64,000 nt of DNA from Apostichopus japonicus (GCF_037975245.1 NC_092572.1:5041501-5105500), one strand, 5' to 3'. Shown: positions 1-14,800, numbered from the stretch's first letter. Notes: generated from the letters alone by a model not told the origin. Program-made: numbers and translations.

Positions 1-1970
1 TGCAAATATTTTGTTACATCAGTTTTGGCTTCCACTGCACTGTAGTTTAAATACCAATGAAAATAAGAAACCTCTTGAATAGTAAGCAAAGTATGCAAAT
101 CTCGGTGGCTCTCTTTGTAAAACAGTGGTTGCTTTGAGGGATGAATATATAGAAAACAGAATATGCTAATTATAAGATGTCTCTCTTACCAATAGATATA
201 TAATCTTGCACCTATCTCTATCGGGCTTTTCATGTAAAAAACCTCAGAAAATTGTTATTTTGTACAAAAGACCACCTTTTGTGTGCGAAAAGGGTATTTC
301 AACATGTTGAAAGCAGAAGTACCTAATTTGCATATTATATTCTGGGCTATGTTACTGTCAACTAATTATTGTACTAAGTACTGTCAACCTTTTCCTTGAA
401 CATGAGAAGAAATGTTTTCATAACATGCAAATTGGCAGAAAATAAAAACAGACGCAAATTAATCATGCAAATGGATCTGACCGAAACAAAACTAGCTTTT
501 AAATTGTTCACATTTGAATGCGATACATATCCAGGGTCTGTTGATTACGAATTCATGTGTCTTATAGTCATATTTATATTAGAGGCTGATGGATTTGATC
601 CTGTTGCTTTATACACAGCCAGGATTAAACTCTATGTGTACTGTAGCCTACTGTACTGTACTTATTCTGTGTTGTAATGTAAGGAAGGTTGGTTATAGGT
701 GTGGAGGGGGGGGGGGGGGGGAGGGGGAGCGTGTTTGCTCCCTAAACAAAATGTACAAATAGTAAATGCAAGCACATGTTGCTTTAAATTCCGATGTTAT
801 TATTCTCTCAAAAGGAATAGTGTAATTGTAGTATTTATGAAAAATTAATAATTACTTGTCATGGTTTAGAAAGATTAATCTTGTTAATTTCAGTTTTACT
901 GAAATTTGCGTAAAGGTTCTACAGCTTGTATATTAAACCAGCCACTGAATTCTTCAAAACCCCTCTCTTCCCCTCCCCCTCCCCCCCCCCAAAAAAGGCA
1001 GAATGTGCGTCACTCGTCTTAAGCCATGCTAACAAGATTAAAGCCTAGTACTAAAATGTAATATATAATTAAAATTTACTGTAAAAAATGCAAAGGTGTG
1101 TTAATATTCGATCGGTGAAGTGGTTTCTATATGTATTTGCTGGTGATAGGCTCTAAGTATGCAAGCGTTGTTTTGACCTGCAATTAATGGATAGGTGTAG
1201 AGTGATCCTTGAATGTGGCCTACTTGTCATCAACGATTGTGTGAAGTACTACCCTGGATACTGTGTGTTAATGTTTGTTATTTATCTCGAAAATATGCAA
1301 ACTTGAACAGACTAGAAATCAAACTTGGAAGTATCTCTTGTATCACATTGTATTAATGTATATTAAAGTTCATTGCTTGATGGTTTAACCAACATTGACC
1401 TGAGGATGGAGTGGCAGGGGGTGCCATGGGGAAGGGTGGGAAGGGCCTTTATCATACAGGCCTGCTTTACAGTTGTGCAAGCACTTTTCTGTCCATTATC
1501 ACTCTTTATAGGAGATGGGTTAAGTTATCTACATAAACAGGTAATCAAATATAGTGGATTGTCTTCCCCTTCCAGTCCTACCACCAATTCCCCCCCCCCC
1601 CAGCCTTTCCAGTTAAACCCCCTCTCACCACCACCCACTCAGCCCTCCATACCTACAACCAAGGTAGCTGACTGTTTAACGCCTTTGATTGCAGTTCTGT
1701 GAAACATTTGCCCTCGCCTGAATATTCATGCAAGAGGTGAATACATCATAAAATGGTGTTTGTTGAAATTAGGTGTCAAAGGTCAAACATGAATGTCTCC
1801 CTCTCTCTCTCAGATGAAGTATGGTTTTGTTAAACTTTAGTTCAAGATGTATGTACCTTGGGTATGTTGCTTAATAACAATAATTACAGCCATACTGGAA
1901 GAGATTACCTTGTTATAGCAATGAGTTCAATCCAAACTAGAAGCTCCCACCATAACTGCTACTCTCCTTA
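1..1970. other. Intergenic sequence, no gene recognised
   Basis: This is AT-rich sequence with poly-G and poly-C runs near 706-727, 971-990 and 1592-1600. Open frames are short (at most 109 codons), low in complexity, and show no domain or splice structure I recognise. Confidence 0.6.
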
Positions 1971-1977
1971 TTGCTTT

Positions 1978-2354
1978 GAAGCGTAGGAGGCGGGGGCTCC
2001 ACCCCCCACCCCAAATATTTGTGATAATTTGGGCAATATGCTGAGAATTTTTCGGGCACCTACTGAAAGAAAAATAATTTGCAATGTGTATTTCAATGGT
2101 TTAACTGATGTTGTTAGTATTATCATTATTATTGTAACGACTTCCCCAATAATCCTAACCAATATGGAAGGGTAATAACACGGAAAATGGTTGTATGTTA
2201 TTGGCATGTGATGTAATAACCGATGAATGCCTATATGATATGCAGATTAAGATGTTGAACGCGCGAAAAATTTTGGTTATATTTTTCGGGCAAGTCGTTA
2301 CAGCCCCCCCCCCCCAAAAAAAAATCAAAGTAGGCTCCTATGCCTATGCTTTGA
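1978..2354. mobile_element. Inverted-repeat element, copy 1 (second copy at 54498-54882)
   Basis: The left end (1978-2000) and the reverse complement of the right end (2331-2354) share an imperfect terminal inverted repeat built on AAGCGTAGGAGGC / AAGCATAGGCATAGGAGCC. A second inverted pair lies inside: GTAACGACTTCCCC near 2132 and GGGCAAGTCGTTAC near 2288. The same sequence recurs in reverse orientation at 54498-54882, including a GTAACGACTT..CCCGAAAAATATAACC block. No coding potential is visible, so a non-autonomous element is inferred. Confidence 0.6.
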
Positions 2355-2361
2355 AGATCAG

Positions 2362-4825
2362 AGGTTTTGTCTTATCTTGGCTTATGGGATTTCTAAAGTA
2401 CTTTGATGGAGATACTTCCACTCAAACTTCATTTCAGTTATATGTTAGGTGAAATATGTCGAGATGGTGTCTCGGTGAGGTAAACTACGTTGAGAATCAG
2501 TAAAATGCTTTATGAGCATCGAATATAAGTGACCGCTATTTGAGTTATTAGCATGAATCGGGGAAATGGTGGTATCCTTTAAGGTTTAGATTAGGGATAA
2601 CAATCTTATTTGAAATTGAAATGCGTGACAAATGGACATATCCAAGATTTCTGGAGGTTGGAAGTGTTCAGAGGACAAACCCTATCATAGTGTCCCTACC
2701 TTTTAATAAATAGTTTTATACATCAGTTATAAATACGCAAAGATTCATTCAGATGTCATAAAATATCATTTGTCCATAGTAGTATTAGTTTAACGAATTC
2801 CATGCACAAGCAATAGGTTTTAGTACTACAGTATGTAACTATATCCATGTAAATTTATGTAAGGATTATGGCGAAGTCTTACAATGTGGAGGCAGTGTAT
2901 TAATCAGCATGAATATTCATAGTATTTTCAAAATGTGCATATATTTGTCTGTCTTATCCAACATTAATATGATGTTATATGTGAATATGTGTGTTTGTGT
3001 GTCATCCAGTATTTTCCAATTATAAATGGAGAAAATGAAACTATAGTTCCGTTTTGTCTATATTTGCTTTATTGTTCCACTCTCGGCATATACATTACCC
3101 CGTGCTAAGAAACCTGGACCCGTCTCATACTCCATTACTCTTTTAATAAGAATATCTTGTCTTCAGAAAGTATGATATCATACTGCTTAATGGCAAAATG
3201 CTGTGATATTTTGCAATTTTTGAAGTTATTTATGCTAGGTCTTTTTCCACCTTATTTTTTATTTGTCCACAAATATTTTGTCAGTTTTTTTTCTTCCGAC
3301 ACTAAATTTGGCGACCCTCCAATCTATTTTGATCATCCCCACACCCCCCCCCCCTCTTCCCCCAATAGAAAAGGTGGCTAACCCCAGTTTGAATATTAAG
3401 GATCAAGGGTTCATTTAGAATAATTGGCGTTGTTGCGTACAAAACAGATCTTTCATACTTAAAGCAGCATTTTGCGTCCTTTTCTATGATATTTCTCAAC
3501 CTCACTGACTCCACTATGCCATAACGACATACATAACTAGCTTATCTATTTATATTTTACTTCAAATGGTGGCATTAAAGTCGAAAAAATTGCAACTTTC
3601 AACTTTGTTGTTTCCCAAGATATTTTCCGTTGGGAACCCAATAAACCTCGCCCATAATATGAATATTTAAACACTACGAACGTCATTGACAGATACGTAA
3701 TATAACACCACACTTGATTTGTGTACAGTCTATATGGCAGTTGTACCAGGGAGTTGCATAACAACTCCCAACGCAAAGTCTTGAATCTATTTTTAGCAAC
3801 GGCTCATAACTAAACCTGCATCTCTGATTGGTTGAATTCAAACTAGTGGGTTTGGGAACTGAATGCGATTTAATTTTGTATGTGGAATACTCGCCAATTA
3901 ACGTTTTTGGTAGGGAAAAACTTGGCTAATATCTTAATTTGCTGTTTTGTGATTTGATGTACGTAAAAAACTCGATGGACATGTCAAAAAAGTAGAAAAC
4001 GGCGACCAAACGCAAAATGCTCATGAATAAACATACTATTCACTGATTGGTGGAATTCAAACTAGTGGATTTGGAGATATGAAAACTTTGTCGAGGACAC
4101 TTTTACTCGTTATCGATATAAATCGTTAATTACTCGCTAATTAACGCTCTTGGTAGGGTGAAACTTGGATGGTATCTTAGTTTGCTGTTTTATGATTGAT
4201 ACATGTAAAAAAATCGATGCACATGTTAAAAAAGTGGAAAAAAGCGACCCAACGCAAAATGCTGCTTTAAAATGTTCCCGACCCCGTCTTTTCTGCAAAG
4301 CTACCGTACGTTGTCTTGTTCATATGAACTGCAATAGCGCCCTCCATTTGTTAATACGGATAATAATTTGGCTCTGATGCAGGGCACATACATTTGAAAG
4401 CGTACATTTTATGCTTAACCTGTTCAGAACTGCTCACTTCGGTGTATGTTTTTCTGAACCCAAAGTTAGGAACAAAAGACAGCAATCAATTAAACTGCTG
4501 AATGTGAGCTTACATATCTAGTATATGAGGTCTGTTTGGAATGAAATCGGAGTCGAAAACATATCTATATATAATGTTTTAAGCTTTCCCTTTTTACATA
4601 GACCTTTAGAGAAATTCACGTTTCGCCTTTCACTCATTTATATATGTATTATGTTGACAAGTGTATAATGCTTGCACTGTGCACATCATGTCCAAGATAT
4701 GGAATATCAGACATCAGAAGTAACATTGTCACATTGAACAATGTGGTGTAAGGGGATTGGGCATGAAAGTGAATCAGTAAGTCGTTTGGTTTCCGTCAAT
4801 AGGCTCTATCCTGGATGAATAATTT
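2362..4825. other. Intergenic sequence with a local direct repeat
   Basis: No gene is recognised. The blocks around 3800-4010 and 4020-4260 are diverged direct repeats of about 240 bp. Both contain GATTGGTGGAATTCAAACTAGTGG-type sequence, then TTAACG..TTGGTAGGG and AAAATCGATG.ACATGT. They look like an old tandem duplication. Confidence 0.5.
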
Positions 4826-4827
4826 TT

Positions 4828-4972
<145 letters not shown>

Positions 4973-5538
4973 GTATAGCTAATTAGGTCGATATTGTTAC
5001 AGTCTTTCACTGCAAACGGCGCTTGTTCCTTTCAGTCTAAAAGTTGTTTAAATGTTGATAAAGTAGGGCATATCAGGGGAACGTCAACGAAATATAACTG
5101 AAGGAAGGAAAATAATGTGTGGCATTGACCAATGTTAGGGATACAACCAGTGGGACTTGATATTTAAAGATCCGTAAACCACTAATAAATGTCCCCAGTT
5201 GCTCTGTAATTTCACTAATAAAATACATATTCAGTTAATTCATCGATATATAAAACGGCATCACGTAAGTGTATTTAAGAATTATGGAAATATGGCATTA
5301 AGATTTATATATTCTCATTTTCGTAATATACTCACGGGAAAGTGAAGACTTCAGAAAGGGTACTATGTGATAATTTGTCACTGGAATCCGACCTGGCTCT
5401 CGCTGCCTTTACTGCAATTAAGTCTTAAAACCTGTGGTTTACAATTTAACACCAAATATTTCATTATTCCATCAATTAACGCGGTTCATTGCAACGTGGT
5501 TGCTTCACACACACATTGATAGCCTAACTAACTTTCCA

Positions 5539-5568
5539 CCAATCAACTAATTTCCGCAAATGACGTCA
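5539..5568 (+). promoter_or_regulatory. Candidate promoter of the Ig gene: CCAAT box plus CRE
   Basis: A CCAAT motif lies at 5539-5543 and a full palindromic TGACGTCA (cAMP/ATF response element consensus) at 5561-5568, about 190 bp upstream of the start codon at 5753. No TATA box is obvious and the transcription start is not determined. The motifs are seen; promoter function is inferred from position. Confidence 0.45.
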
Positions 5569-5752
5569 TACCCTTCCGCGTACAGATACGTGTACGTCCG
5601 TTTCTAACTGCACTGAGCACTGTCATGTTGGTATGACTATGAGTAAAGTTCGTCTGAAATAAGTTACAGGAAGAGCAAATTTAAATGAATCCTTTCCGTC
5701 CTTGAATGCTGTATTTATGTTCTGCCTTTTGACTTTGGAATTCGAAAAGAAA

Positions 5753-5822
5753 ATGGATACCACCTTTATGAAATTATACGTTTTTCTTATCTTTTTGGCG
5801 ACTTCGCTGAACTTTTCATTAG
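5753..5822 (+). CDS. Ig gene exon 1: start and signal peptide
   Basis: The ATG is at 5753 with adenine at -3. It opens a 23-codon segment with a hydrophobic core (LYVFLIFLATSLNFSL), typical of a secretory signal peptide. The donor after 5822 reads GTGGGT and leaves phase 1. A second in-frame ATG is at codon 6, but the first is in better context. Confidence 0.85.
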
Positions 5823-8800
5823 GTGGGTCCGAATTAACTTTAAGAAGTTAAGACTAAAGCTAAATTTAGACCTAGCCTATCTCAATTCAGGCCTTGCCCA
5901 GTAAACCTAGCCTAGGCCTAGTAATAGCCTAACGCAGACATTACGCCTGTGGCTTAACCTAAGGTTTTGTCTGCGAGGTAAGACGTGGGCTAGTAACTTA
6001 ATACTTGGTATGTCTATCATATAATAGAGAAGGCCCATGTATCGTTAAGCAAGAGATGAATCAAGGAAAATACTTGCATTGAATCCAGTTAATAAACTTG
6101 TGTTACTGTTACTTGCTAGTCTAGGCTAATTTCCTTTAGGCCTTGTTTAGTTTAGTGCCATTTGAATTTCAGTGATATATTATGTAAACAACTAGGCCTT
6201 CAACCTCCACAGCAGAATTAGCTTGTCCGAACCTGAGTCCTGGCAAGTTTTTTGGCAATGTTTACATGTATGTTTGGCTTTATCAGGTCCGTTAACCCTA
6301 GCATAGGCCATAGGAGTCCACCAGCACAGCCAGTGGTACAAAATAAGCTAGGCCAATATTGTAGGGTGCAACCCAAGCCCACCACTTTCAAAGTGAAATT
6401 TCAGCATAAATTTGCATTTCGAATAGGCCTACAGTGTGTCCGATAGGAGATGTCCAATATATCTGTTTCATTGATGAGATATATAATTAAGCATTTTATA
6501 ATTATGCAGGGAATCATTTAGTATTCATTTTTTGAGTAACTGTTTAAAAGACTGTAAAAGTAAGAGGGCCTGACATTTTGATCCTAGCAAGATCATCTTC
6601 AGAGGCTGAAGTAAGTAACAGAAACGACAAGATACAAGCACAGAATACCAGTGGCATCGCCATGGGGTGGCGGGGGTGGGGCATGTACCCCCCAGATGCT
6701 TTTTGTAGTGTTAAGAAAAATACTCAAACAAAAACTTTATCTGCCTCAATTAAAAACATAAATATCGGACAGACTAAGCCCAAAAAAGTTTGAAGATAAA
6801 GTTACTTCAAGTTGCAAAATATAACACCAGATTGCTACTAAGGACCCCCTCCCCTTAGACCAATCCCACAGAGCGGCATTCACAAATAAACATTGTGCCC
6901 CCCTAATTAAGTGCTGTGCCCCCAAGATTGAAATGTCTGGCGAGGCCATTGCAGAAAACAGATCTGACAAAATAGAAGCACAGAATACAGGAGATCTGTA
7001 TTTCAGCCTCTTAAGAAGATCCTGCTAGCATCAAAACATCACGCCCACTTAGTTTTATACATTTTCTCTTAAACAGGCTCTTTATTGGATATAAGCAGTT
7101 TGCTAACAGTTTTTAGGTTTATTTTGAGTTTTCAAGACTCTTAGTTTTTTTGCCCAAGTTACAAAGTTCTATATATGGTATCTGTATACATAAGCATGAC
7201 CACTATAAGTCTTGTTTAGCAAGTTGCCCATATTGTATAGCATTTTACGGTACAATACTAACTGATAAATCATTCAAGGTCATGATCATAATAAATAGTT
7301 TACTAATTGGCCATTTGGACCAATTAATGAACCAAAATTTTACTGTAAAACCTTTTGGAAAATCTGGTCACCAAACATTCTTGATAACATTTTGTAACTC
7401 AGTCTGAGGTACGTAGAGCTCTGTTAGCCATAAGTTTTCTTCATGTGCTGTATTGTACAATTTAGGGAGTGCCTAGTTTGTAGAACTACCATAGGAGTAG
7501 TCATATATATAAGATATGTATCTACAGCTATTTGAAAATTGGATGAACCTTGTCAGTACAGGAAGGCTAATGAAAATCCATGCTTAGTTGATTCTACTTT
7601 TTTCAAAGGCATTCAGGATTGTTAAAATTATAAAATGTCTCTTTGTGGGTACATGAATGTTCTGTAAGTGCTGTAGTATTAGGAGTGACAAAAAAAATGT
7701 GTGTTGAAGTTTGATCATGAGCATGGAATCATTTATACAGTACTGCACTGAAATATATGCTGTAGAATATATATGGGAAAATCACCTTACAAGATATGCA
7801 GAGATGTATAATATTTAGTTTTTATACATAGGGAACATAGTAAATTAAGCTGTTCGTCAATGTAACTCATAAAGTACTAAGGTCCACAGTACTGTGACCA
7901 TATTGAGCACTCTAGAAAATTGCTAAAACTAATATATAAGCACTTTCATGGATTCATGGGAATAATTTATAATGTATCAAATCGCAAAATGTTATATATA
8001 TGGGCACATCGCTTTACAAGTTATGCAGGGATGTATAATATAGCAGTTTTGTACACAGGGACCATATAGTACTTTATAAAGAGACAAAATTTCAGAAACT
8101 TCAAAACTGCCTGCTTCACAAAATTTGAACACTAAATTAGACCCTGGTGAACATTAATCATCTAGAATAAATTTCTAGCATATTTTTGGGTAATACTTAT
8201 GCACCTTTAAGTGAAATGTTATTTTCAAGTTATTTGATTTGGATGCGGTAATTAATAACTTACGATAAATCACAAACGAAGGACTTAAAAGGATATCAGA
8301 AGTGCTCAATTTACATTAATGTAATTTAAGGTTCATGGCCTTTAGCTCAGTGTCTTAACAATCCTACTGTAATTAGGATGGTTAACAAATTTGTAAAGCA
8401 GACCTTTTATTGAATGTAGCCTTCAAAGTTAATCTGTTATTTATAAGCATTAACTCTACGGCCGGATCACAGAGATGAAATTTCTTGTAAACTTAGACAA
8501 AGAGTAACTTTAGTTGTATTCTTTTGCTTTCAGTTTCATGGAATGACAGACTTTTTATAATTTATTAAGTCATTCAAATTGCTTTTAATTCTCTCTCGTC
8601 TATTTTAAACGTTTATTTAACACATCGATGAAAGCCTGACTCGTGTTCATTTATTTATGTTAACCTCAACTATATACTTGTGGCTGTCAACTATGAAACC
8701 GTAACTCAAAGGTGATCTCAAGACACATGTATCCACAACGGGATTAACAGGAAATCAAATATTAAGAGACTTCCATCCACGGGTCAGTTCACTGTTACTA

Positions 8801-11800
8801 GAAGTGTGACTCATCAACGAAACATACAGAATAAACTTTGATGGATTAAATGATGTACATCCTCTCTCCTTACACCTCCTATCCATCAAATTCCAACATC
8901 GTTTGCTTTATAAATAATACTGGAGACAAGCTTGTACTATAGATCTGTAACATTTAACGTATTGCAATTTTTAGTTGTGTACCGTATGCCTACCTAGAAT
9001 TAATCCATCCTTTTTTTGTATTCGCAGGTTTTTCTTAATAGTCTTACCTTGTACATGTATTTAAGTTCCTAATTGTCTACTAGCAGAAAATTGTCAGTGC
9101 TAGTTTGTCTTTTTCCTACTGGCAAGTGTCAAATTCCACTGGAATTTAGACAGTTAGAAGCCAAAATTTCAAGGCCTGAATATGTATACATTTTTGTTAA
9201 CATTTTTAGTTTATCTATGTACATAGCTGTGCTATCCTGCTATATACAGTATTTTAATACAAACCAATTTCCAAATCTGGTTCACATCATTCTTCTTTAC
9301 CATTTACTTTATTTTGTGCTAATGAATATTCATGCAGGTCTCATGTTGAGCACAGACCGTGAACACTCCTTCACCATATTATCTGGAACAAGGACAGTCC
9401 AGTTCACCTGTCCCGTGACCAGCACAGCGCCCCCAGTCACATTCAGGTGGCTATTTAGACCGTTTGCCCATGACGCAACGACTGAGGTAGGTATCAATGT
9501 AAATGGAATGCTTTGGAGGAAATTACAAAATACATTAGGATCCTCACTGCCTATGGCAAATTACACCCAAGTCCCCTGAAGTACTGAATGTTCTTCTCCA
9601 CAAATTCATGAATCAACACACAGTGAACTATTTCATTGGTCAAGTCAAATTTGTCTTCACACAGGAAAGTATATAGTGCTGGCCATTAGAGCACTTGTGT
9701 TTACAATCATATGGTGGCTGGTCAATTAATTAGGTGCTATCAAGTATGAATCCTAATGGCAGTACTTGGGGTAGTTTGAGCTATAAAGTAACAAGTTATT
9801 AATGCTCAAGTGAATGAGGAGGACTGTTTTTCTATAGGCAGACTTGACCATCATGTCTATGGATGGTTGTGGCTTTCATTGATGATGTACAGCACAGTGC
9901 ACACAGTTTTACTGAGAGAAAAAGGGACCAATCGTTACCACTGGAGAATATATATATATATGTATGTGCTAAAATACAAGAAATGAAGATCATTATAGCA
10001 ATTGATCGAAGACAAAAGTTTATCCAATTTTCATTCATAAATTAACTTGTTGGATGTTACAGTAAAGTCTGAGGTCCCAATTTGAATTGGATCTCAATAA
10101 ATGCATTCACGGCCTATTTGATGAATGTTAGATACTATAGATCTTAGACTGGTTCAAACGATGCAAAAAGAACAAAAAGCACCCTAGTAAGAAAAGAATC
10201 CTTTACATTGGGGGTTACAGTAGGCCTTTGTTATCGGAAATTCATTCTCACCGAACGGTTAAGAATTTGCATACCATATTTTGCTCTCTCAGATTCGAAA
10301 CAAATGTTAATGCTGCCTCCGTTGTCTCCTTCCATTTTCAATTCTTCTCCTGTCCAAACACAAACAGCGCCACCTAGTAAATTTTATTTCGGTACCACTA
10401 CCAATACAAACCAATACAACCAATACAAACCACAAATTCTGTTTGTTGAGGCTATCACTCATATCGCAAATTCCTCAAAATGAATACGATTCTGTGCAGA
10501 ACAACATAATAAATGTATCGTTTGTACAAGAGTGACAATATTTTTTACAATCGTTAGGTTATTTTATGTGGCGTTGAAAGTTAAGATTCATAAAATTTGC
10601 ACAGCTATCCATGCTGTAACCATAGACACAAACCGTACCGTCATTACTAAACTACAGTCTGTAATACAAGCTAACTGTCAAACAACTTCCCCAAACACCT
10701 TTAGAAGTCTAAAATCGTACTCCATTTTGGAGTATTATCACAGTTTTAAGGGGTTTTTTCACACACAAAGCTAAATAAAGACTGGATCAAGTCTATGACA
10801 TCATCGAGCTCCCTTATGTTTCAATTCTTTATTTTGTTCTTTGTTTTGTTCTTTATTTGTTATTTATTTGTCTATTTTCTGAAAAAAAGTATAGTTCTCA
10901 TTAAGCCTGTACATATTAAATATCATAAATATTTCATATAACTAAGAATAACTGTTTCAATATGGTCATTTTTAGCTAAAATTATCAAATACCAGTTCAG
11001 TAAGTGCTGGCCTCACAGACAAAGTGTATACGTACCTATAAATACTATCTGTAATGTTCTTTCATATATTCACAGATCCTGAGTAGCTTACACCAGACCA
11101 TCAACGGTGATACTATGGTCATAGACCAATTACGTAAAGTAGATGGAGGAATTTACGTAGTCGAAGCTACTGATGGTGCCAGTCAAAGAAGCAATTGCAC
11201 TTTCTCATTATTTGTTGCATGTAAGTACACTTTTTGTCCCCAGCATTTGCGGAAATATCATTTGTAGAGAGAGTAAGTAACTATACTGTTTAAATGCTCC
11301 CTGCTTCAACCTTCTTGAGCAGCCTCCATGTGCAAATGAATCTCAAACAAGGTTTTGTATGTCATATAATAACATGCTTTTCTTCTCTTATGATTTTGGT
11401 GTTTTTTGTTTCAAAACAGTGTTCAAATATTACTCTGTATCATGTTTAGCCTTCCTATCCAACCTTACCCAACCCCACCACCACCACAAAAAAAAAAAAC
11501 TGTGGCAACCTTAAAACAATGCATTGGACAAGTTATTCAACATATGTTATGTACTTTCAGATTTACAATCAAAGTAAATGAAGATTGTATGAAAATTAAG
11601 AACAGACCCTAGGATGAAGGAACAAACCCTATTTATTTGGAACTTTAATTATGGAACATATTAAATTGTTCTACCTGTTTCTTATTTTCAGATCCCCCGA
11701 CCTTTACTGCCTCACTCCCACCGGAGAGGACTGCCACAGACGGTACCCAAACCATCATCAACTGTCCCGTGGTTGGTTTCCCTGAGCCCACCGTCACTTG

Positions 11801-14800
11801 GTTGAAGGATGGTGTCGCGTTATCTCCTAGAACAACGTTCCAAGTCAATGGAACAGAATTGAAATTTCTTGGTAGGTTATGAAAGTTTAAACCGATACGA
11901 ATTAGTTAGATTATTGCACCATGCAAGTTATTTTGAACTAATATAAAAATGCCATGCAATTTGTTTGAATCAAAAGAAATTGCGGGATGTTGTTCAGTAT
12001 AATTTGGACCAAATAGGAATTAGAGAGTTTTTCAAGTACATCCACCATTTGGAGCTTAATTTGATAAGCCACAAAAATCATAAGTGATAGCTCTTTGGTT
12101 CTTGACAGCTCTGATAATGTACATGACCTACCTATCAGGATTCTGTGATGGGATGGAGGGGGGGGGGTGATCAATTGTATATGGACCCCCATCTCTAAGC
12201 AAAGGGATGAGTATCCTGTTACCACTCCTACCAGCTTTCTAGACTAATTTTTTAACTCTCATTTATTCAAATCTTTACAAAATAATAACGTAATGATAAT
12301 ATCGGTTCGACACAATGGTTGGTGTTTAGCCTCATGTAAGTATATCCCTGCATGTAGGCCCTTATCAACACCACACTATGTTGTGTTATTGGGAAGATGA
12401 GTTGTGTTCCATTTATGGGCAGTATCCCCACCCCCCCCCCCACGTCCATTCTCTTCTTATTTCTGGTATAAGCCCCTCTTGTTTCCTTTATTTCTCCCTA
12501 GCTGCTAACAGGTTCGATGAGGGTGTGTATCAGTGTTCTTTTCATAGTTATTGGTATAAGCCCCTCATGTTTCCTTTTATTTCTCCCTAAGCTGCTAACA
12601 GGTTCGATGAGGGTGTGTATCAGTGTTCTTTTCATATTTATTGGTATAAGCCCCTCTTGTTTCCTTTATTTCTCCCTAAGCTGCTAACAGGTTCGATGAG
12701 GGTGTGTATCAGTGTTCTTTTCATATTTATTGGTATAAGCCCCTCTTGTTTCTTTTATTTCTCCCTAAGCTGCTAACAGGTTCGATGAGGGTGTGTATCA
12801 GTGTTCTTTTCATATTTATTGGTATAAGCCCCTCTTGTTTCTTTTATTTCTCCCTAAGCTGCTAACAGGTTCGATGAGGGTGTGTATCAGTGTTCTTTTC
12901 ATATTTATTGGTATAAGCCCCTCTTGTTTCTTTTATTTCTCCCTAAGCTGCTAACAGGTTCGATGAGGGTGTGTATCAGTGTTCTTTTCATATTTATTGG
13001 TATAAGCCCCTCTTGTTTCTTTTATTTCTCCCTAAGCTGCTAACAGGTTCGATGAGGGTGTGTATCAGTGTTCTTTTCATATTTATTGGTATAAGCCCCT
13101 CTTGTTTCTTTTATTTCTCCCTAAGCTGCTAACAGGTTCGATGAGGGTGCATATCAGTGTAACGCCACCAATCACTACGGATCTGTCATAAGTTCAGTGG
13201 TAACCTTATACGTCATAGGTGAGTTTATAAATCCAATTATTTATTTTCCTGCACATTTATTAGCACAATTTCCCATCCATATTAATAGGACTTACCCCTT
13301 CCACTCAAGAGCTCTACCCTCCCCCTTCTCCCACATCTATAATACTGATGTAACATTACAATCACATTTGAGGTGTTAAATTTAAAATGTTTATTTTATA
13401 TACCAAAGAATAGGAACCTTTGTTTGTTTGTTTTTAATTTATTTATTTTTATAAATATATGTTTTCATTTTCTTTTTTCCTTACAAAATTCCCTTTCTCC
13501 AATGTCAAACTACTATCCTGAAAATATGTTTACGCATGGCGTGGTTTTGTGGGTTGGTAGGGTCGCTCGAATTACAGTATATTTCAGTTGTCAATTAAAT
13601 TAAATTACATTTTTAATTGTGTTCCTTCAATTTTATGCAAGGCTTATCCCAGAACATGCAGTCACAATTGTATTTAATATCAGTAATAGTTCACTTTTTA
13701 TGCTCAACAAAACTCCCTATATTTGTAGCCTTTTTTTTTCTTAATCTTTTTTCATAATCTCTTTTTCATTTTTTGACACATTTCTCCTGATAATTACAAT
13801 TTACAGAGGAGGTGGTGTTTACCTCTGCACCTACGTCTGTGGTGTATCTCCATTCAGGTGAACCAGGGGTGTTCAGTTGTAATGTTACTGGCTATCCAGT
13901 CCCCCAACTGGAATGGCACAAGGTAAAAAAAATATTTCTAACATTACACATGTAGGCCTTAATCTCACTAATTATGAAGTCAATAACAATATCTTGGTAT
14001 AAACTTTGAAATAGCTGCCTGTTTAAATATTACAAAATTTAAAATCACGTAATTAACACGTCACGTAGCTCGGCAAACTTTTGCCCCAGATTCCCTTGGG
14101 GCAAAAATTTGCTATGATCACTTCCTGATCCCCTTTACCTCTACGTCATGCAGTGTCCTAGGTGAATCACACAGTTGATGTATATAAAATAAATGTTAAA
14201 ATTGCGTTTCGATTTAGGAGCCTACACTGTAACTTTGTATCAAGCTGACCAAGTTCGTCATTCAGTTTCGTAGGTGACTCACAAAGTTGATGTATGTAAA
14301 ATAAATGTTAAACTTGTGTTTTGAGGTTGGGGCCTACACTGTAACTTTGTATCAATCTAACCAAATTGTATTATATTCACAAGTATAGTTTAATACCCTC
14401 AATCACATTTTGGATACTTTTAATTTTCTACAATTTTTGGGCTTCTGAGTAAAAAATTATTTTCAGCACTTTATCTAATACAGAAATTTTGCTTTTATAA
14501 ACACAAATCTTTAATGCAATGCACAAGTTCCTGTTTTCACTGGCAAACATTTACCTCAATATTATCGTTCTTGATTTTGTTGTACGAGTGCATAAATTAT
14601 ATTTAAAACTACCTTTTTGTCTTTTAATTTTTAAGACGCAAATATAAGTGACAAGACTGAGGCATGCGGAGCTTAAAAATAGGGCTTTAAGAGTGAACAA
14701 CAGTAGAAATGATCTCCCTTCCAGTTGGAACATCATTTGCTATATATATGTATGGATATACCCCTACCCTCAGATGTTGTAAAAACTCTCCTTTATTCTC

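Noticed and set aside
9073-9579. 168-codon frame as a stand-alone gene
   Set aside because: Only 9338-9486 shows Ig character and sits between good splice sites. The rest is intron read-through.
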